A stretch of 64,000 nucleotides of DNA from DP-19 sp036496285 (lineage in GTDB: Bacteria > Desulfobacterota > Binatia > UTPRO1): the NCBI GenBank assembly GCA_036496285.1, contig DASXLI010000109.1:16986-80985 (forward strand), read 5' to 3'. The notes below the pieces were generated by a model that was not told where the DNA came from, searched no databases, and was given only the letters and a program-made list of their open reading frames with translations. Below are positions 1 through 9,354 of this stretch, piece by piece (the stretch's first letter is position 1; the number at the start of each line of letters is the position of its first letter). A program made the translations under genes and the position numbers.

Positions 1-4
1 GGAG

Positions 5-346
5 CTACGCCTCGTCGCCGACCGCGTACACCTCGCCCGAGTCCTCCTGGAACGACGCCTCCTCCGCGTCACGGGCCGCGCTCACGTCGAGCACGTACGC
101 GCGGATGCGCTGCGCCGGGACGTCGAGCAGCTCGCAGACGTTCGCGAACGAGTACGGCCAATGGCGATCGCCCGAGAGCAGCCAGCCCCGCGCGTTCCGA
201 TAGAGCCGCCGGCAGTGCCCGTCGCTGGCCGATTGATAGCGCTCCATGTCCTCGAGTGCCTGCTCGAGCACCGCGAGCGCGAGCTTGAACTCCGCGGAAC
301 GCTCGTTCGTGGCGCCCCACAGCTCGTGGAACTGCACGGGCGACAC
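5..346 (-). CDS. Small soluble protein of unknown function
   Basis: A 113-residue protein without signal peptide or membrane segment. It is mostly helical in appearance. The middle has the sequence RRLYRNARGWLL, then a WPYSF block, then a helix pair ending in RIRAYVLD. I recall small deltaproteobacterial proteins of unknown role with a similar 'WPFSF...L' block, but this is from memory and carries no function. The GTG start at 346 is preceded by AGGAAGG at suitable spacing. The frame stays open to about 433 and reads plausibly as protein, but offers no ATG, GTG or TTG. It lies downstream of the bactofilin gene on the same strand and may be the last gene of that transcription unit. Confidence 0.6.
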   Translation of the reverse strand: MSPVQFHELWGATNERSAEFKLALAVLEQALEDMERYQSASDGHCRRLYRNARGWLLSGDRHWPYSFANVCELLDVPAQRIRAYVLDVSAARDAEEASFQEDSGEVYAVGDEA

Positions 347-519
347 GCAGCCTTCCTGCGCACGGCCGTCCGACGGCAGCTCCGGCCCGATACCGATCTT
401 CGTCGTGATGGTCTCGTCCTCCCACGACGAAACCTAGACACGATCGCGGCGATGTAATCGCGCAGCGTGTCGCGGCGGTCTCGCACGATGGCGAGGCCGC
501 ACACCGCTCGACGAGAAGG

Positions 520-969
520 CTAGTGCGAGTGGCGCAGCTCGCGCGCGACGTCCTCGGCCATGCGCGCGTCGCCCTCGAAGAAGGAGCCCTCGACGATGAC
601 CAGGACCTTCGTCTCGATGGTGCCGATGACGCGACCGCCGGGCCGGATTTCGACGCGCTCCGCGCCGAGGATCTGCCCGCGCACCTCACCCGCGACGACG
701 AGCGTCGTCGGCCAGATCGTGCCGTGCAGCGATCCGCCCTCCGAGATGACGAGGAGGTCGCTCGCGCGCACCTCGCCGCGCAGCTTGCCGTCGATGCGCG
801 TCGGGGTCATGAAGGCGAGCTTGCCGCTCACCTGTGTGCCGGGATCGAGGAAGGAGCGGATCTCGCGCCAGCCGACCATGGCTGCCTCGGGCACCCGCGC
901 CGGAATCGGCTTCGGCGTGTTCGGCCGCTGCGCCGCCAAATCCCGTCGTCGCCGCCAACGTTCCCGCAC
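520..969 (-). CDS. Bactofilin (polymer-forming cytoskeletal protein)
   Basis: 149 residues. From about residue 40 on it shows the short repeating hydrophobic/glycine pattern of the bactofilin right-handed beta-helix (GKLRGEV, GGSLHGTI, AGEVRGQI, GGRVIGTI). Bactofilins self-assemble into filaments or sheets that position cell-envelope enzymes, without nucleotide. The N-terminal 30 residues are basic and proline-rich, a common membrane-contacting tail. The GTG start at 969 lies 15 bases after the ABC ATPase stop and has AGAGAGGAATC just before it. An ATG at 879 would remove the tail but has weaker support. Its place at the end of a transporter/lipoprotein operon suggests an envelope role; that is inference. 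Confidence 0.85.
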   Translation of the reverse strand: MRERWRRRRDLAAQRPNTPKPIPARVPEAAMVGWREIRSFLDPGTQVSGKLAFMTPTRIDGKLRGEVRASDLLVISEGGSLHGTIWPTTLVVAGEVRGQILGAERVEIRPGGRVIGTIETKVLVIVEGSFFEGDARMAEDVARELRHSH

Positions 970-983
970 GATTCCTCTCTAGA

Positions 984-1967
984 TCATCCAGGGCTCGCGG
1001 GAAAGACGTGACATGCGACCGCGTGCTCGTGGGCCCCCGTCTCGAGCCGCGGCACCTCGACCCGGCAACGCGCTTCCGCATAGGGGCAGCGCGGGTGGAA
1101 GGCGCAGCCAGCAGGCGGATTGATCGGGCTCGGCACGTCGCCGCCGAGCCGCACGCGCTCCTTGCGCGCACCGGGACGAGGGTCGGGCACGGCGGAGAGC
1201 AGCGCCCGTGTATAGGGATGCCGCGGATTTGCGTACAGCTCCTCGCGTGGCGCCTGCTCCACGATCTTGCCGAGGTACATGACCGCCACCCGGTGGCTCA
1301 CGTGCTCGACGACGCGCAGGTCGTGCGAGATGAAGAGGTATGCGAGCTCCATCTCCTCCTGCAGCTCGCGCAGCAGATTCAGCACCTGGGCCTGGATCGA
1401 GATGTCGAGCGCCGAGACGGGCTCGTCCGCGACGATGAAGCGCGGCCCGACGGCCAGCGCCCGTGCGATGCCGATGCGCTGGCGCTGCCCGCCGCTGAAC
1501 TCGTGCGGGTAGCGGTCGAAGTGCTCGGGACTGAGCCCGACCCGGGTCAGCAGCTCGTCGACCCGGCGCCGCTTCTCCGGGCCGCGCGCGAGGTCGTGGA
1601 TCTCGATGCCCTCCGCGACGATCGCACCGACGCGCATGCGCGGGTTCAGCGACGCGTAGGGATCCTGGAAGACGATCTGCATCTCACGGCGCGTGCGGCG
1701 CAGCTCCGCGCTCGACAGCGCCAGCACGTCGCGGCCGTCGAACGTCACCGTTCCGGCCGTCGGCTCGATGAGGCGCAGGACGCAGCGGCCGAGCGTCGAT
1801 TTGCCGCAGCCCGACTCGCCGACGACCCCGAGGGTCTCGCCGCGGCGGATCGCCAGATCGACGCCGTCGACGGCCCGGATGATCGCGCGCGCGCGGCCGA
1901 AGAATCCGCCGCCGAGCGTGAACTCCTTGCGCAGCCCGCGGACCTCGACGAGCGGCGCCTCGCTCAT
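984..1967 (-). CDS. dppF: Peptide/nickel ABC transporter ATPase (DppF/OppF type)
   Basis: 327 residues. It has Walker A (GESGCGKST, near residue 55), the Q-loop region, signature FSGGQRQR, Walker B with VADEP, and switch His in SHDLRVV. The C-terminal oligopeptide extension with cysteines around CAFHPRCPYAEARC is typical of DppF/OppF and DppD/OppD. It powers uptake through the two permeases encoded upstream, as one half of a heterodimeric ATPase with the preceding gene. Its ATG overlaps the preceding stop (ATGA). Substrate (peptide, nickel or other) cannot be read from the ATPase. Confidence 0.93.
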   Translation of the reverse strand: MSEAPLVEVRGLRKEFTLGGGFFGRARAIIRAVDGVDLAIRRGETLGVVGESGCGKSTLGRCVLRLIEPTAGTVTFDGRDVLALSSAELRRTRREMQIVFQDPYASLNPRMRVGAIVAEGIEIHDLARGPEKRRRVDELLTRVGLSPEHFDRYPHEFSGGQRQRIGIARALAVGPRFIVADEPVSALDISIQAQVLNLLRELQEEMELAYLFISHDLRVVEHVSHRVAVMYLGKIVEQAPREELYANPRHPYTRALLSAVPDPRPGARKERVRLGGDVPSPINPPAGCAFHPRCPYAEARCRVEVPRLETGAHEHAVACHVFPASPG

Positions 1968-2956
1968 ACGCGGATGCACGCCGCCAGATGCGCGGGCGCC
2001 TTCTCCTCGAGCGGCGGGTCGACCGCCCCGCACTGGTCGATCGCGCGCGGGCAGCGATCGCGGAAACGGCAGCCGCTCGGCAGCCGCAGGAGGCTCGGCA
2101 CGGTGCCCGGCAGCGCCTTCAGATAGCGGTCCGGGCCGCCGAGGCGGCCGACCGCGTCCATCAGCGCGACCGTGTAGGGATGGCACGGACGCTCGAAGAC
2201 GTCGCGCATCGTGCCGTGCTCGACGATCCGGCCGGCATACATCACCGCGACGTCGTCCGCCTGCTCCGCGACGATGCCGAGATCGTGGGTGATCAGCAAC
2301 ATCGCCATGCCGAGGCGCTCGCGCAGGCTCCGCAGCAGGTCGAGGATCTGCGCCTGGATGGTGACGTCCAGGGCGGTCGTCGGCTCGTCGGCGATGAGCA
2401 GGCTGGGCTCGCAGGCGAGCGCCATCGCGATCATCGCGCGCTGCCGCATGCCGCCCGAGAGCTCGTGCGGGTAGCTGTCGGCGCGGCGCTCCGGGTCGGC
2501 GATCTCGACCAGGCGGAGCGACTCGACGACCCGCGCGCGGGTCGCAGCACGGCCGAGGCCCTGGTGCAGGCGGATCGCCTCCGCGATCTGGTTGCCGATC
2601 GTGAAGACCGGGTTCAGCGAGGTCATGGGCTCCTGGAAGATCATGGCGATCTCCTTGCCCCGCACGTGCCGCATCTCGCGCTCGGAGAGGCTCAGCAGCT
2701 CGCGTCCCTGGTACCGGATCGACCCGCTCACGATCCGCCCCGGGGCCGTCACCAGGCGCAGGATGGAGAGCGCGGTGACGCTCTTGCCGCAGCCGGACTC
2801 GCCGACGAGCCCGAGCGTCCGTCCCGGCCGGATCGCGAAGCTCACGCCGTCGACGGCGCGCGCGACGCCCTCGGGGGTCTCGAAGTGGGTGTGGAGGTCC
2901 CGGACGTCGAGCAGCGCAGCCGCCGGATCGGGCCGGCGTCGCTCGGCGACGCTCAT
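1964..2956 (-). CDS. dppD: Peptide/nickel ABC transporter ATPase (DppD/OppD type)
   Basis: 330 residues, the second ATPase of the importer. Walker A is GESGCGKSV, the signature LSGGMRQR, Walker B LLIADEP, and the switch region ITHDLG. The C-terminal cysteine-containing oligopeptide extension (CRFRDRCPRAIDQC) is present. Having two separate ATPases rather than a homodimer is usual for the Dpp/Opp family. The start overlaps the stop of the permease gene by 4 bases, and its own stop overlaps the next ATPase start, so translation is likely coupled along the operon. Confidence 0.93.
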   Translation of the reverse strand: MSVAERRRPDPAAALLDVRDLHTHFETPEGVARAVDGVSFAIRPGRTLGLVGESGCGKSVTALSILRLVTAPGRIVSGSIRYQGRELLSLSEREMRHVRGKEIAMIFQEPMTSLNPVFTIGNQIAEAIRLHQGLGRAATRARVVESLRLVEIADPERRADSYPHELSGGMRQRAMIAMALACEPSLLIADEPTTALDVTIQAQILDLLRSLRERLGMAMLLITHDLGIVAEQADDVAVMYAGRIVEHGTMRDVFERPCHPYTVALMDAVGRLGGPDRYLKALPGTVPSLLRLPSGCRFRDRCPRAIDQCGAVDPPLEEKAPAHLAACIRV

Positions 2957-3969
2957 CCGCGCACCCCGCTCGTGTGCGGATCGAGCGCGTCGCGCAGGTA
3001 GTCACCGAGGAAGTTGAACGCCATGATCGTCACGAAGATAAAGACCCCAGGCACCAAGATCCAGGGGAACTGGGCGATGCTCTGGACGTTCTGCGCGTCC
3101 GCGAGGAGGTTGCCCCAGCTCGCGTTCGGCTCCTGGATGCCGAGGCCGAGCAGCGACAGCGCGCTCTCGCCGAGGATGAAGCCGGGGATGCTCAAGGTCG
3201 CCGCGACGATCGTGTAGCCGAAGGTCGCCGGGATCACGTGGCGCACGATGACACGCGTGCGGCTGGCGCCGAGCGCGCGCGCCGACTGGACGTACTCGCG
3301 CTCGCGGATGGACGCCACCATGCCGCGGATGATGCGCGCGAACCCGGCCCAGCGGATGAAGCTCATGATGACGACGATCATGAAGAACGTCTGCGCCGAG
3401 CTGAGCGAGGGCGGGATGATCGCGGCCAGCGCGAGCAGGAAGTAGAACGACGGCAGCGACATCAGCACCTCGGTGGCGCGCATGATCACCTCGTCGATCC
3501 AGCCGCCGAAGTAGCCGGCGATGGCGCCCACCACGATACCGATCGCGAAGCTGATCGCGACCCCGACCACGCCGACCGTCAGGCTGATGCGCCCGCCGTA
3601 GACGACGCGCGAGAAGAGGTCGCGCCCCAGGCCGTCGGTGCCGAGGAAGAAGACCCGGTCGTCGGGGCGCGCCGTCGTCAGCAGCACGCCGCGCGTGAGC
3701 CATGCGAGCGGCACCTCGGCATCCGTCGCCCGATAGCGCCGGCCCGCGCCGGGCACGGGCTCGAGCGCGTGCGTGTAGAGCATGCCGTCGGCGAGCCAGC
3801 GTGACGGCGCATGCATCCGGATCGGCGACGGCGGACAGTTCGGGAACTCGCGGTGCTGGGTCGCGTAGTCGTACGGCGCGATCCACGGCGCCAGGAGCGC
3901 GCTCGCGTACAGCAGAACCAGCACGACCAGGCTGCCGATCGCCGTCCAGCTCGCCTCACGTCCTCGCAT
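2953..3969 (-). CDS. dppC: Peptide/nickel ABC transporter permease (DppC/OppC type)
   Basis: 338 residues. An N-terminal transmembrane segment (about residues 9-29) is followed by a periplasmic stretch of nearly 90 residues, longer than is common in DppC. Five further membrane segments follow from about residue 125. The EAA coupling loop reads ARALGASRTRVIVRHVIP, the contact point with the ATPases. The family N-terminal motif LGTDGLGRDLFSRVVYG is intact. The start at 3969 is 5 bases after the DppB stop. Confidence 0.93.
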   Translation of the reverse strand: MRGREASWTAIGSLVVLVLLYASALLAPWIAPYDYATQHREFPNCPPSPIRMHAPSRWLADGMLYTHALEPVPGAGRRYRATDAEVPLAWLTRGVLLTTARPDDRVFFLGTDGLGRDLFSRVVYGGRISLTVGVVGVAISFAIGIVVGAIAGYFGGWIDEVIMRATEVLMSLPSFYFLLALAAIIPPSLSSAQTFFMIVVIMSFIRWAGFARIIRGMVASIREREYVQSARALGASRTRVIVRHVIPATFGYTIVAATLSIPGFILGESALSLLGLGIQEPNASWGNLLADAQNVQSIAQFPWILVPGVFIFVTIMAFNFLGDYLRDALDPHTSGVRG

Positions 3970-3974
3970 GCGCG

Positions 3975-4958
3975 CTACCGTGCCGCCTCGAGCGTCGTGA
4001 AGTCGATGCGCGGATCGACCAGGGTGAGCGCGATGTCGGCCAGCAGGTTGCCGACCAGCAGCAGCACCGCGCTCATCAGCACGGACCCCATTACCAGATA
4101 GAGATCGAGCGAGCGCACCGCGTCGAGCATCAGCGTGCCGAGCCCCTGCAGGTTCATCACCGCCTCGACCAGCGCCGCGCCGCCGAGCAGCGTGCCGAGC
4201 TCGTAGCCCGCGAGGGTGACGAAGGGGTTCAGCGCGTTGCGCAGGATGTGCTTGCCCACCACGCGCCATTCGGGGAGCCCCTTGGCGCGCGCGGTCCGCA
4301 CGTACTCGGCGTGCTGGATCTCGAGAACGTTGCTGCGCATGAGGCGCATCAGGCTCGCCATGCCGCCGGTGCCGAGCACGATGACCGGCAGGACGAGATG
4401 TTGCAGGCGGTCGCCGACACGTTCGAGCGGCGACAGCATCGGGTAGTCGAACGACGTCGTGCCACCGACCGGAAACCACCCCGTCTCGAGCGCCAGGTAC
4501 ATCAGCAGGAAGGCGAGGAAGAAGCTCGGCACCGACATGCCGAGGAAGGACAGGAACGAGAGGCTGCGGTCGGTGACGGAGCCGCGGCGGAGCGCGACGA
4601 TCGTGCCGACGGGAATCGCCAGCGCCCACGTGAACGCCATGCTCGCGACCGCCAGGATCACCGTGTTGGCGGCGCGCGCGGCAATGAGATCGAGCACCCC
4701 GACGCGGTAGGCGATGGAGATGCCGAGGTCGAGATGGACCACGCGCCACACCCAGCGCAGATAGCGCACCACGAGCGGCTGCCCGTAGCCGAACTCGATC
4801 TCCATCTGGCTGATCACGTCGGGCGAGATCGAGGGGTTCAACCGCAACGTCGAGAAGAAGTCGCCGGGCGCGAGGGCCACGACGACGAACGAAAGGAAGG
4901 TGATGCCGACGAGCAGCGGGACCATCTGCAGCAGCCGGCGGAGGACGAAGCGCGCCAT
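3975..4958 (-). CDS. dppB: Peptide/nickel ABC transporter permease (DppB/OppB type)
   Basis: 327 residues with six predicted membrane segments. The N-terminus MARFVLRRLLQMVPLLVGIT is the classic DppB/OppB opening. The EAA loop reads ARAKGLPEWRVVGKHILRNA. It pairs with the following DppC-type protein to form the translocation path. The insertion between the first and second membrane segments (about residues 30-100) is the usual periplasmic OppB domain. It sits 5 bases downstream of the binding-protein stop. Confidence 0.93.
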   Translation of the reverse strand: MARFVLRRLLQMVPLLVGITFLSFVVVALAPGDFFSTLRLNPSISPDVISQMEIEFGYGQPLVVRYLRWVWRVVHLDLGISIAYRVGVLDLIAARAANTVILAVASMAFTWALAIPVGTIVALRRGSVTDRSLSFLSFLGMSVPSFFLAFLLMYLALETGWFPVGGTTSFDYPMLSPLERVGDRLQHLVLPVIVLGTGGMASLMRLMRSNVLEIQHAEYVRTARAKGLPEWRVVGKHILRNALNPFVTLAGYELGTLLGGAALVEAVMNLQGLGTLMLDAVRSLDLYLVMGSVLMSAVLLLVGNLLADIALTLVDPRIDFTTLEAAR

Positions 4959-4963
4959 GACGC

Positions 4964-6667
4964 TCAGGGACGGATGGCGATGCGCTCCGGACGGTACGGT
5001 CCCCAGACCGTGAGATCGAAGCCGTCGAGGTAGGACTTGTAGGCGACGAACTGTTCCTGGCGCACGAGCTGGATGAGCGGCAGCTGCTGCTGCAGAATCT
5101 CCTGGACGCGCCAGTAGTGGAGCTTGCGCTTCTCGACGTCGAGCTCGCGCGCCCCGAGGTCGAGCTCGTGGTCGATCTCGGCCTCCCACGCCGTCGCCGG
5201 ATGCTCCTGGTTCGGCTGCCAGAGGTGCAGGTTGCCAGAGGAGCGCAGCAGGTTGGACGCGTTGTGCGGCTCGACACCGCCGGTGAAGCCCATGACCATC
5301 GCGTCCCAGTCGTAGTTGGTCGAGAGCTTCTCGACGAGGGTCGTGAACTCGAGCGGCCGGTAGTTCACCTTGATGCCGAGCTTGGTCCAATCCTCGACCA
5401 GGATCGAGCAGAGGCGCTCGCGCACCTGGTTGCCGGCGTTGGTGGAGAGGTCGAACTGCAGGGGGTTGCCGTGCGCGTCCTCGCGGACGCCGTCGCCGTC
5501 GCGATCGACGTAGCCGCCGTCGGTCAGGAGCGCGCGCGCGTGCTCGAGATCGTAGTCATACGGCTTCAGGTCCGGGTCGTAGAAGATCTTGTTCTCGGGG
5601 GAGATGGCCGAGGTCGCCCGCTCGCCGTGCCCGAAGTAGGTGTTCGCGACCATGCTCTTCGCGTCGACCGCATGCGCGATCGCCTGCAGGAAGTGCGGAT
5701 CGGTGAACCAGTCGAGCTTCGGGTCGCGCGTGCCGTCCCGCAGGTAGTGCGCCGGGTTGCGGTTGAAGCTGACGAACAGCATGCCGGTGTCGAGGCCGAT
5801 GCGCTGCAGGGTCACCCCGAGCTTCTCGGCGCGGCCGCGGATGTCGTCGATCTCCTCGGGCCGCGGCGAGTAGTAGTGCAGCTGGTTGTCGAGGAACTTG
5901 AGGTACATCGTGTTCTGATCGGGCACGATCAGGATCGCTTCCTCGGCGATACGCGGCAGGCGGCCGCCGCTCTCGTCCTTCATCCACCAGCCGTCCCAGC
6001 GCTTGTACTGGAGGAGCTGCGCCTGGACGTAGCGCACCATGCGGTACGGCCCGGTGCCGACGATCTTCTCGGGCGGCGTGTCGATGCCCCACATCTGGTT
6101 GAAGGTGCCGTCGGCGAGCGGCTTCCCGAGGATGTGCTTCGGCAGGATGCCGAAGCCGATGCTGTTGAGGAGGGGCGCGAACGGCTCCGCCAGGCGCAAC
6201 CGCACCGTCTGCGCATCGACGGCCTCGGCCTCGATGCGCTTCCCGCCGACGGTGAGCACGTGCTTCAGGCTGTTCGGCACCTTCGGGTCGTAGATCGCGT
6301 CGAAGGTGAAGACGACGTCGTCCGCCGTGAACGGCTCGCCGTCGTGCCAGCGCACGCCGGGCCGCAGGTGGAAGGTCCAGGTCGTGCCCGCGTCGTCGTG
6401 CTCCCAGCTCGTCGCCAGCATGCCCTCCGGAAGGACCGTGTGCGGATCGAGCCGGACGAGCCCCTCGAAGATCTCGCTGACCGCGGTGGAGGAGGCGTTG
6501 TCGACCGAGAGCAGCGGGTTGAAGGTCTTCGGATCGCTGATCGTCGCCGTGACCAGGCGGTCGCCCTGCCGCAGGCGATCGCCACCGGCGCCGCTCCGGC
6601 AGCCGCCGGCGGCCGCCACCACGACGAGCCCGACGACGGCGAGCGCGCGGCGCACGACGCGGCTCAT
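4964..6667 (-). CDS. dppA: Peptide/nickel ABC transporter substrate-binding lipoprotein (family 5)
   Basis: 567 residues. The signal peptide ends in a lipobox-like AGGC with Cys23, so the mature protein is a lipid-anchored extracytoplasmic receptor. Family 5 landmarks are present: ISDPKTFNPLLS near the mature start, the strand PGVRWHDGEPFTADDVVFTF around residues 105-125, and VGTGPYRMVRY. This family binds peptides, nickel, opines and other ligands, so the substrate is unknown. The ATG overlaps the stop of the upstream lipoprotein gene (ATGA). It is the first transporter gene proper in the operon order. Confidence 0.92.
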   Translation of the reverse strand: MSRVVRRALAVVGLVVVAAAGGCRSGAGGDRLRQGDRLVTATISDPKTFNPLLSVDNASSTAVSEIFEGLVRLDPHTVLPEGMLATSWEHDDAGTTWTFHLRPGVRWHDGEPFTADDVVFTFDAIYDPKVPNSLKHVLTVGGKRIEAEAVDAQTVRLRLAEPFAPLLNSIGFGILPKHILGKPLADGTFNQMWGIDTPPEKIVGTGPYRMVRYVQAQLLQYKRWDGWWMKDESGGRLPRIAEEAILIVPDQNTMYLKFLDNQLHYYSPRPEEIDDIRGRAEKLGVTLQRIGLDTGMLFVSFNRNPAHYLRDGTRDPKLDWFTDPHFLQAIAHAVDAKSMVANTYFGHGERATSAISPENKIFYDPDLKPYDYDLEHARALLTDGGYVDRDGDGVREDAHGNPLQFDLSTNAGNQVRERLCSILVEDWTKLGIKVNYRPLEFTTLVEKLSTNYDWDAMVMGFTGGVEPHNASNLLRSSGNLHLWQPNQEHPATAWEAEIDHELDLGARELDVEKRKLHYWRVQEILQQQLPLIQLVRQEQFVAYKSYLDGFDLTVWGPYRPERIAIRP

Positions 6668-7503
6668 GACGCTCCTTGCGTGTAGCGCTCGAGCGGCATC
6701 TCCTCCACCCCCTCCCGTACCGGAAACGCGAACGCGTCGTCGCGCACGACGGCGTTCGGCGTCGGCGGCTCCCAGCGCACGTGGACGCGCCGGCCCGCCG
6801 GCTCGAGACGCATGTCGACGTCGAGCGGCAGCGTGACGCTGCCGATCGTGCGATAATCGGCAAACGCGATCCGCAGCATCTGGTTCGTCCCGTCGAGCGT
6901 GGTCTCGCACGCGACCGGGTTCGGCCCGTCGCCCGCGTACCAGAGCTCCTGCCGCCCGCCGGCGATCGGCACGTGCACGCGCACGAGGCCGGCGCTCTCA
7001 TCGTACGCGATCGCCGCGGCACCGGTCGCCTGGCGCTCGGGCGGCAGACCCGCGAGCGCGGCATCGATGTCGGCGACGCCGAGCGGCACTCCCACCCAGG
7101 CGCCGATGCTCGAGGCCGTCGCCGGGCCGCGGTACGTGCGGTGGTCGCGCCGCACCCACACCGCCAGCTCGCGCGCGTTGGCGGTCACGACGGCGAGAGC
7201 CCCGATCGGCGAGAGGATCTCGAGGCGGAAGCGGTCGGGCGGCGCCACCACGACCGCGTGACGGGAGCCGAGCTTCTCCTCGGCGCTCTCGTACGAGATG
7301 TGGGCGAAGCCCCGGAGGGTCGTGACGGCGCGGCGCCGCGCCGCAACCTGGGCAAGCAGGACGTCCGGCTTCGGGAGGATGCCCGTCCATTGCGGACGCG
7401 GCCGCGCCGGGCGGCAGCCGGCGGCGGCCACGAGCGCGACAAGCGCCACCAGCACTGTCCGGGTGAGCGCGATCGCCGGGCGGCGATCACGAGCCCGTGT
7501 CAC
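6664..7503 (-). CDS. LolB-like/DUF4292-type outer-membrane lipoprotein
   Basis: 279 residues with signal peptide and lipobox AAGC (Cys30). After that it has the pattern of the LolA/LolB fold: LRGFAHISYES, APPDRFRLEILSPIG, later strands ending in the C-terminal VRWEPPTPN. These convex beta-sheet proteins bind lipid or lipoprotein acyl chains. The family link rests on pattern only, and DUF4292-like proteins are its nearest description. The GTG start at 7503 overlaps the TPR gene by 17 bases. Its stop overlaps the binding-protein start, placing it in the same operon. A role in delivering lipoproteins or sensing lipids in the envelope is inference. Confidence 0.7.
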   Translation of the reverse strand: MTRARDRRPAIALTRTVLVALVALVAAAGCRPARPRPQWTGILPKPDVLLAQVAARRRAVTTLRGFAHISYESAEEKLGSRHAVVVAPPDRFRLEILSPIGALAVVTANARELAVWVRRDHRTYRGPATASSIGAWVGVPLGVADIDAALAGLPPERQATGAAAIAYDESAGLVRVHVPIAGGRQELWYAGDGPNPVACETTLDGTNQMLRIAFADYRTIGSVTLPLDVDMRLEPAGRRVHVRWEPPTPNAVVRDDAFAFPVREGVEEMPLERYTQGAS

Positions 7504-9259
7504 TCGTCCGCGTTCCCGCTCCGAGCAGCTCGAGCTTGCCCTTCAGGCGGTCGATCTGCTCCGGCTCCTTGGCCTTGTGCAGCGCCTCCGTGTAGACGCG
7601 AATCGCCTCGCGCGGGCGCCCGACCTTCTCGTAGGCGTCGCCGAGGTGCTCGGTCACGGTGGGGTCCTCGCCCGCGAGCTCGATGGCGTGCTCCAACGTA
7701 TCGACGGCGCGCTGGTAGTCGCCGCGCTGGTAGTACACCCAGGCCAGCGAGTCGATGTAGAAGCCGTCGTTCGGCTCGATGGCGAGCGCGCGGCGGATGA
7801 GGTTCTCGGCCTCGTCGAGACGGTTGCCCTGCTCGGCGTAGGTATAGCCGAGGTAGTTGAGCGCCGCCGCATTCTGCGGGTTGATCGCGATCGCCCGCTG
7901 CATCAGCTCGATCGCCTTCGGCTTGTTCTTGGCCTCGTCGTAGAGGGCGCCGAGGCTGAAGAGCTGCTTGTCGTCGTTCTGGTCGATCGCGACCGCCTCT
8001 TCGAGCGCCGCGATCGCCTTCGGGTAGTTCTTCTGCTCGCGGTAGACGGAGCCCATGTAGCTCAGCAGATCCGCGTTCCGGCCCTTCACCGAGAGCGCGT
8101 GCTCGAGCTCGGCGATCGCCTGCGCGTTCTTGCCCTGCTTCTGGTAGATCGCGGCGATCTGCACGCGGCTGTCGACGTAGTACTCCGCCTCCGGCTTGAT
8201 CTTCTCGAAGATGTCGATGGCCTTCGAGTACTCCTTGGTCTCGGCGTAGACCGAGCCGAGGTAGTAGCGCACCCGGTCGTTGTCGGGCTCCGCCGCCAGC
8301 ACGAGGTTCAGCTCGGTCGCGGCGCGGTCGTACTCACCCTTCTCGAAGTAGATGAGCGCGATCTTGATGCGCGTCTCCTCGGGATCGGTCTCGATCGTCT
8401 CGAGGGCGTGGAACTGGAGCAGCGCCTCGTCGAGCTTCTTCTGGCCGATGTACAGGCCGCCGAGGCGCTTGCGGACGAGCGCGCTGTTCGGGTTGGCGGC
8501 GAGGATCTGCTGGTAGAGCTCGATCGCGCGCCCGTACTGCTTCTGCAGCTCGTAGAGCGTTGCGAGATCCATGAGGATCAGCTCGGACTGCGGATTGCGC
8601 TTGAGCGCCTCGCGGTAGTAGCGCTCCGCCCTGTCGAAGTGTCCCGCGGTCGCGTTCACGCGGCCGAGGTAGTAGTAGCCGAGCACCGACTGCGGGTTCA
8701 GGCGGATCAGCTTCTCGAGCGTCGCCACCGCCTCGTCGTACTTGCCCTGCTTGCCGTAGAGCGCGCCGAGATAGAGGTAGGCCTCCTGATTCTCGGGCTC
8801 GAGACGCAGGACGTGCAGATACTGATCGGCGGCCTCGTCGGGACGGTTCAGCGCGGAGAGGATGCCCGCGAGCAGCAGGCGGCCCTCGGTGTTGTCGGGC
8901 CGCATGTCGACGACGCTCTGGCAGTGCTGCAGCGCCTCTTCCAACGCGCCCTTGCGTACGAGCAGCATGGCGAGCCGGAGCTGCAGGAGCGGACTCGATG
9001 GATCGTTGTCGACGGCGTCACGGAAGGCGCGCAGTGCGACCTCGTAGTTGCCGTCGTTCAGCGCGACCTCGCCGGTGAGGAAGCTTCCCATGGCGCGCAC
9101 CTTCGGCGGCTGCGCCTCGGGCTGTCCCGGCGAGACGCCGGCGCGCGGATCCCAGGCGAGATGCGCTGGTGGCGGCGGAAGCTGACGATGCGGAAGTCCG
9201 CAGCCGGCGGCGAGAAGCAGCCCCGCGATCACCAAGCCGAGGCGGACGGTGGGATACAT
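7487..9259 (-). CDS. Tetratricopeptide-repeat lipoprotein
   Basis: 590 residues. The N-terminus has a short basic stretch, a hydrophobic core and lipobox LAAGC with Cys20. Almost all of the rest, from about residue 60, is back-to-back TPR units of 34 residues (recurrent A-x-x-Y-x-G-x-x-Y and N/D-P motifs); by eye at least a dozen. Such proteins act as scaffolds for outer-membrane or periplasmic complexes. The ATG at 9259 gives a clean lipoprotein signal. A GTG at 9283 would add eight residues and is less likely. It appears to be the first gene of the operon running toward base 1. Confidence 0.88.
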   Translation of the reverse strand: MYPTVRLGLVIAGLLLAAGCGLPHRQLPPPPAHLAWDPRAGVSPGQPEAQPPKVRAMGSFLTGEVALNDGNYEVALRAFRDAVDNDPSSPLLQLRLAMLLVRKGALEEALQHCQSVVDMRPDNTEGRLLLAGILSALNRPDEAADQYLHVLRLEPENQEAYLYLGALYGKQGKYDEAVATLEKLIRLNPQSVLGYYYLGRVNATAGHFDRAERYYREALKRNPQSELILMDLATLYELQKQYGRAIELYQQILAANPNSALVRKRLGGLYIGQKKLDEALLQFHALETIETDPEETRIKIALIYFEKGEYDRAATELNLVLAAEPDNDRVRYYLGSVYAETKEYSKAIDIFEKIKPEAEYYVDSRVQIAAIYQKQGKNAQAIAELEHALSVKGRNADLLSYMGSVYREQKNYPKAIAALEEAVAIDQNDDKQLFSLGALYDEAKNKPKAIELMQRAIAINPQNAAALNYLGYTYAEQGNRLDEAENLIRRALAIEPNDGFYIDSLAWVYYQRGDYQRAVDTLEHAIELAGEDPTVTEHLGDAYEKVGRPREAIRVYTEALHKAKEPEQIDRLKGKLELLGAGTRTSDTGS

Positions 9260-9354
9260 GGTGGTAAGTAGCGAAGGTAGCACGCGCTTTCGGCGACGGT
9301 CAACGCACTACGTCGAAGCCGATGCCGCAGCGCACGCGCTACGTCACTTGCAGG

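Noticed and set aside
82..504. Long minus-strand reading frame across the small unknown gene
   Set aside because: Arg/Ser/Pro-rich composition of an out-of-frame GC-rich shadow; the other frame has better residues and a ribosome-binding site.
3702..5033. Long plus-strand open frame opposite the permease genes
   Set aside because: Covers recognised permease coding in the opposite frame; composition is rich in Arg, Glu, His and Asp as expected of antisense frames in GC-rich DNA.
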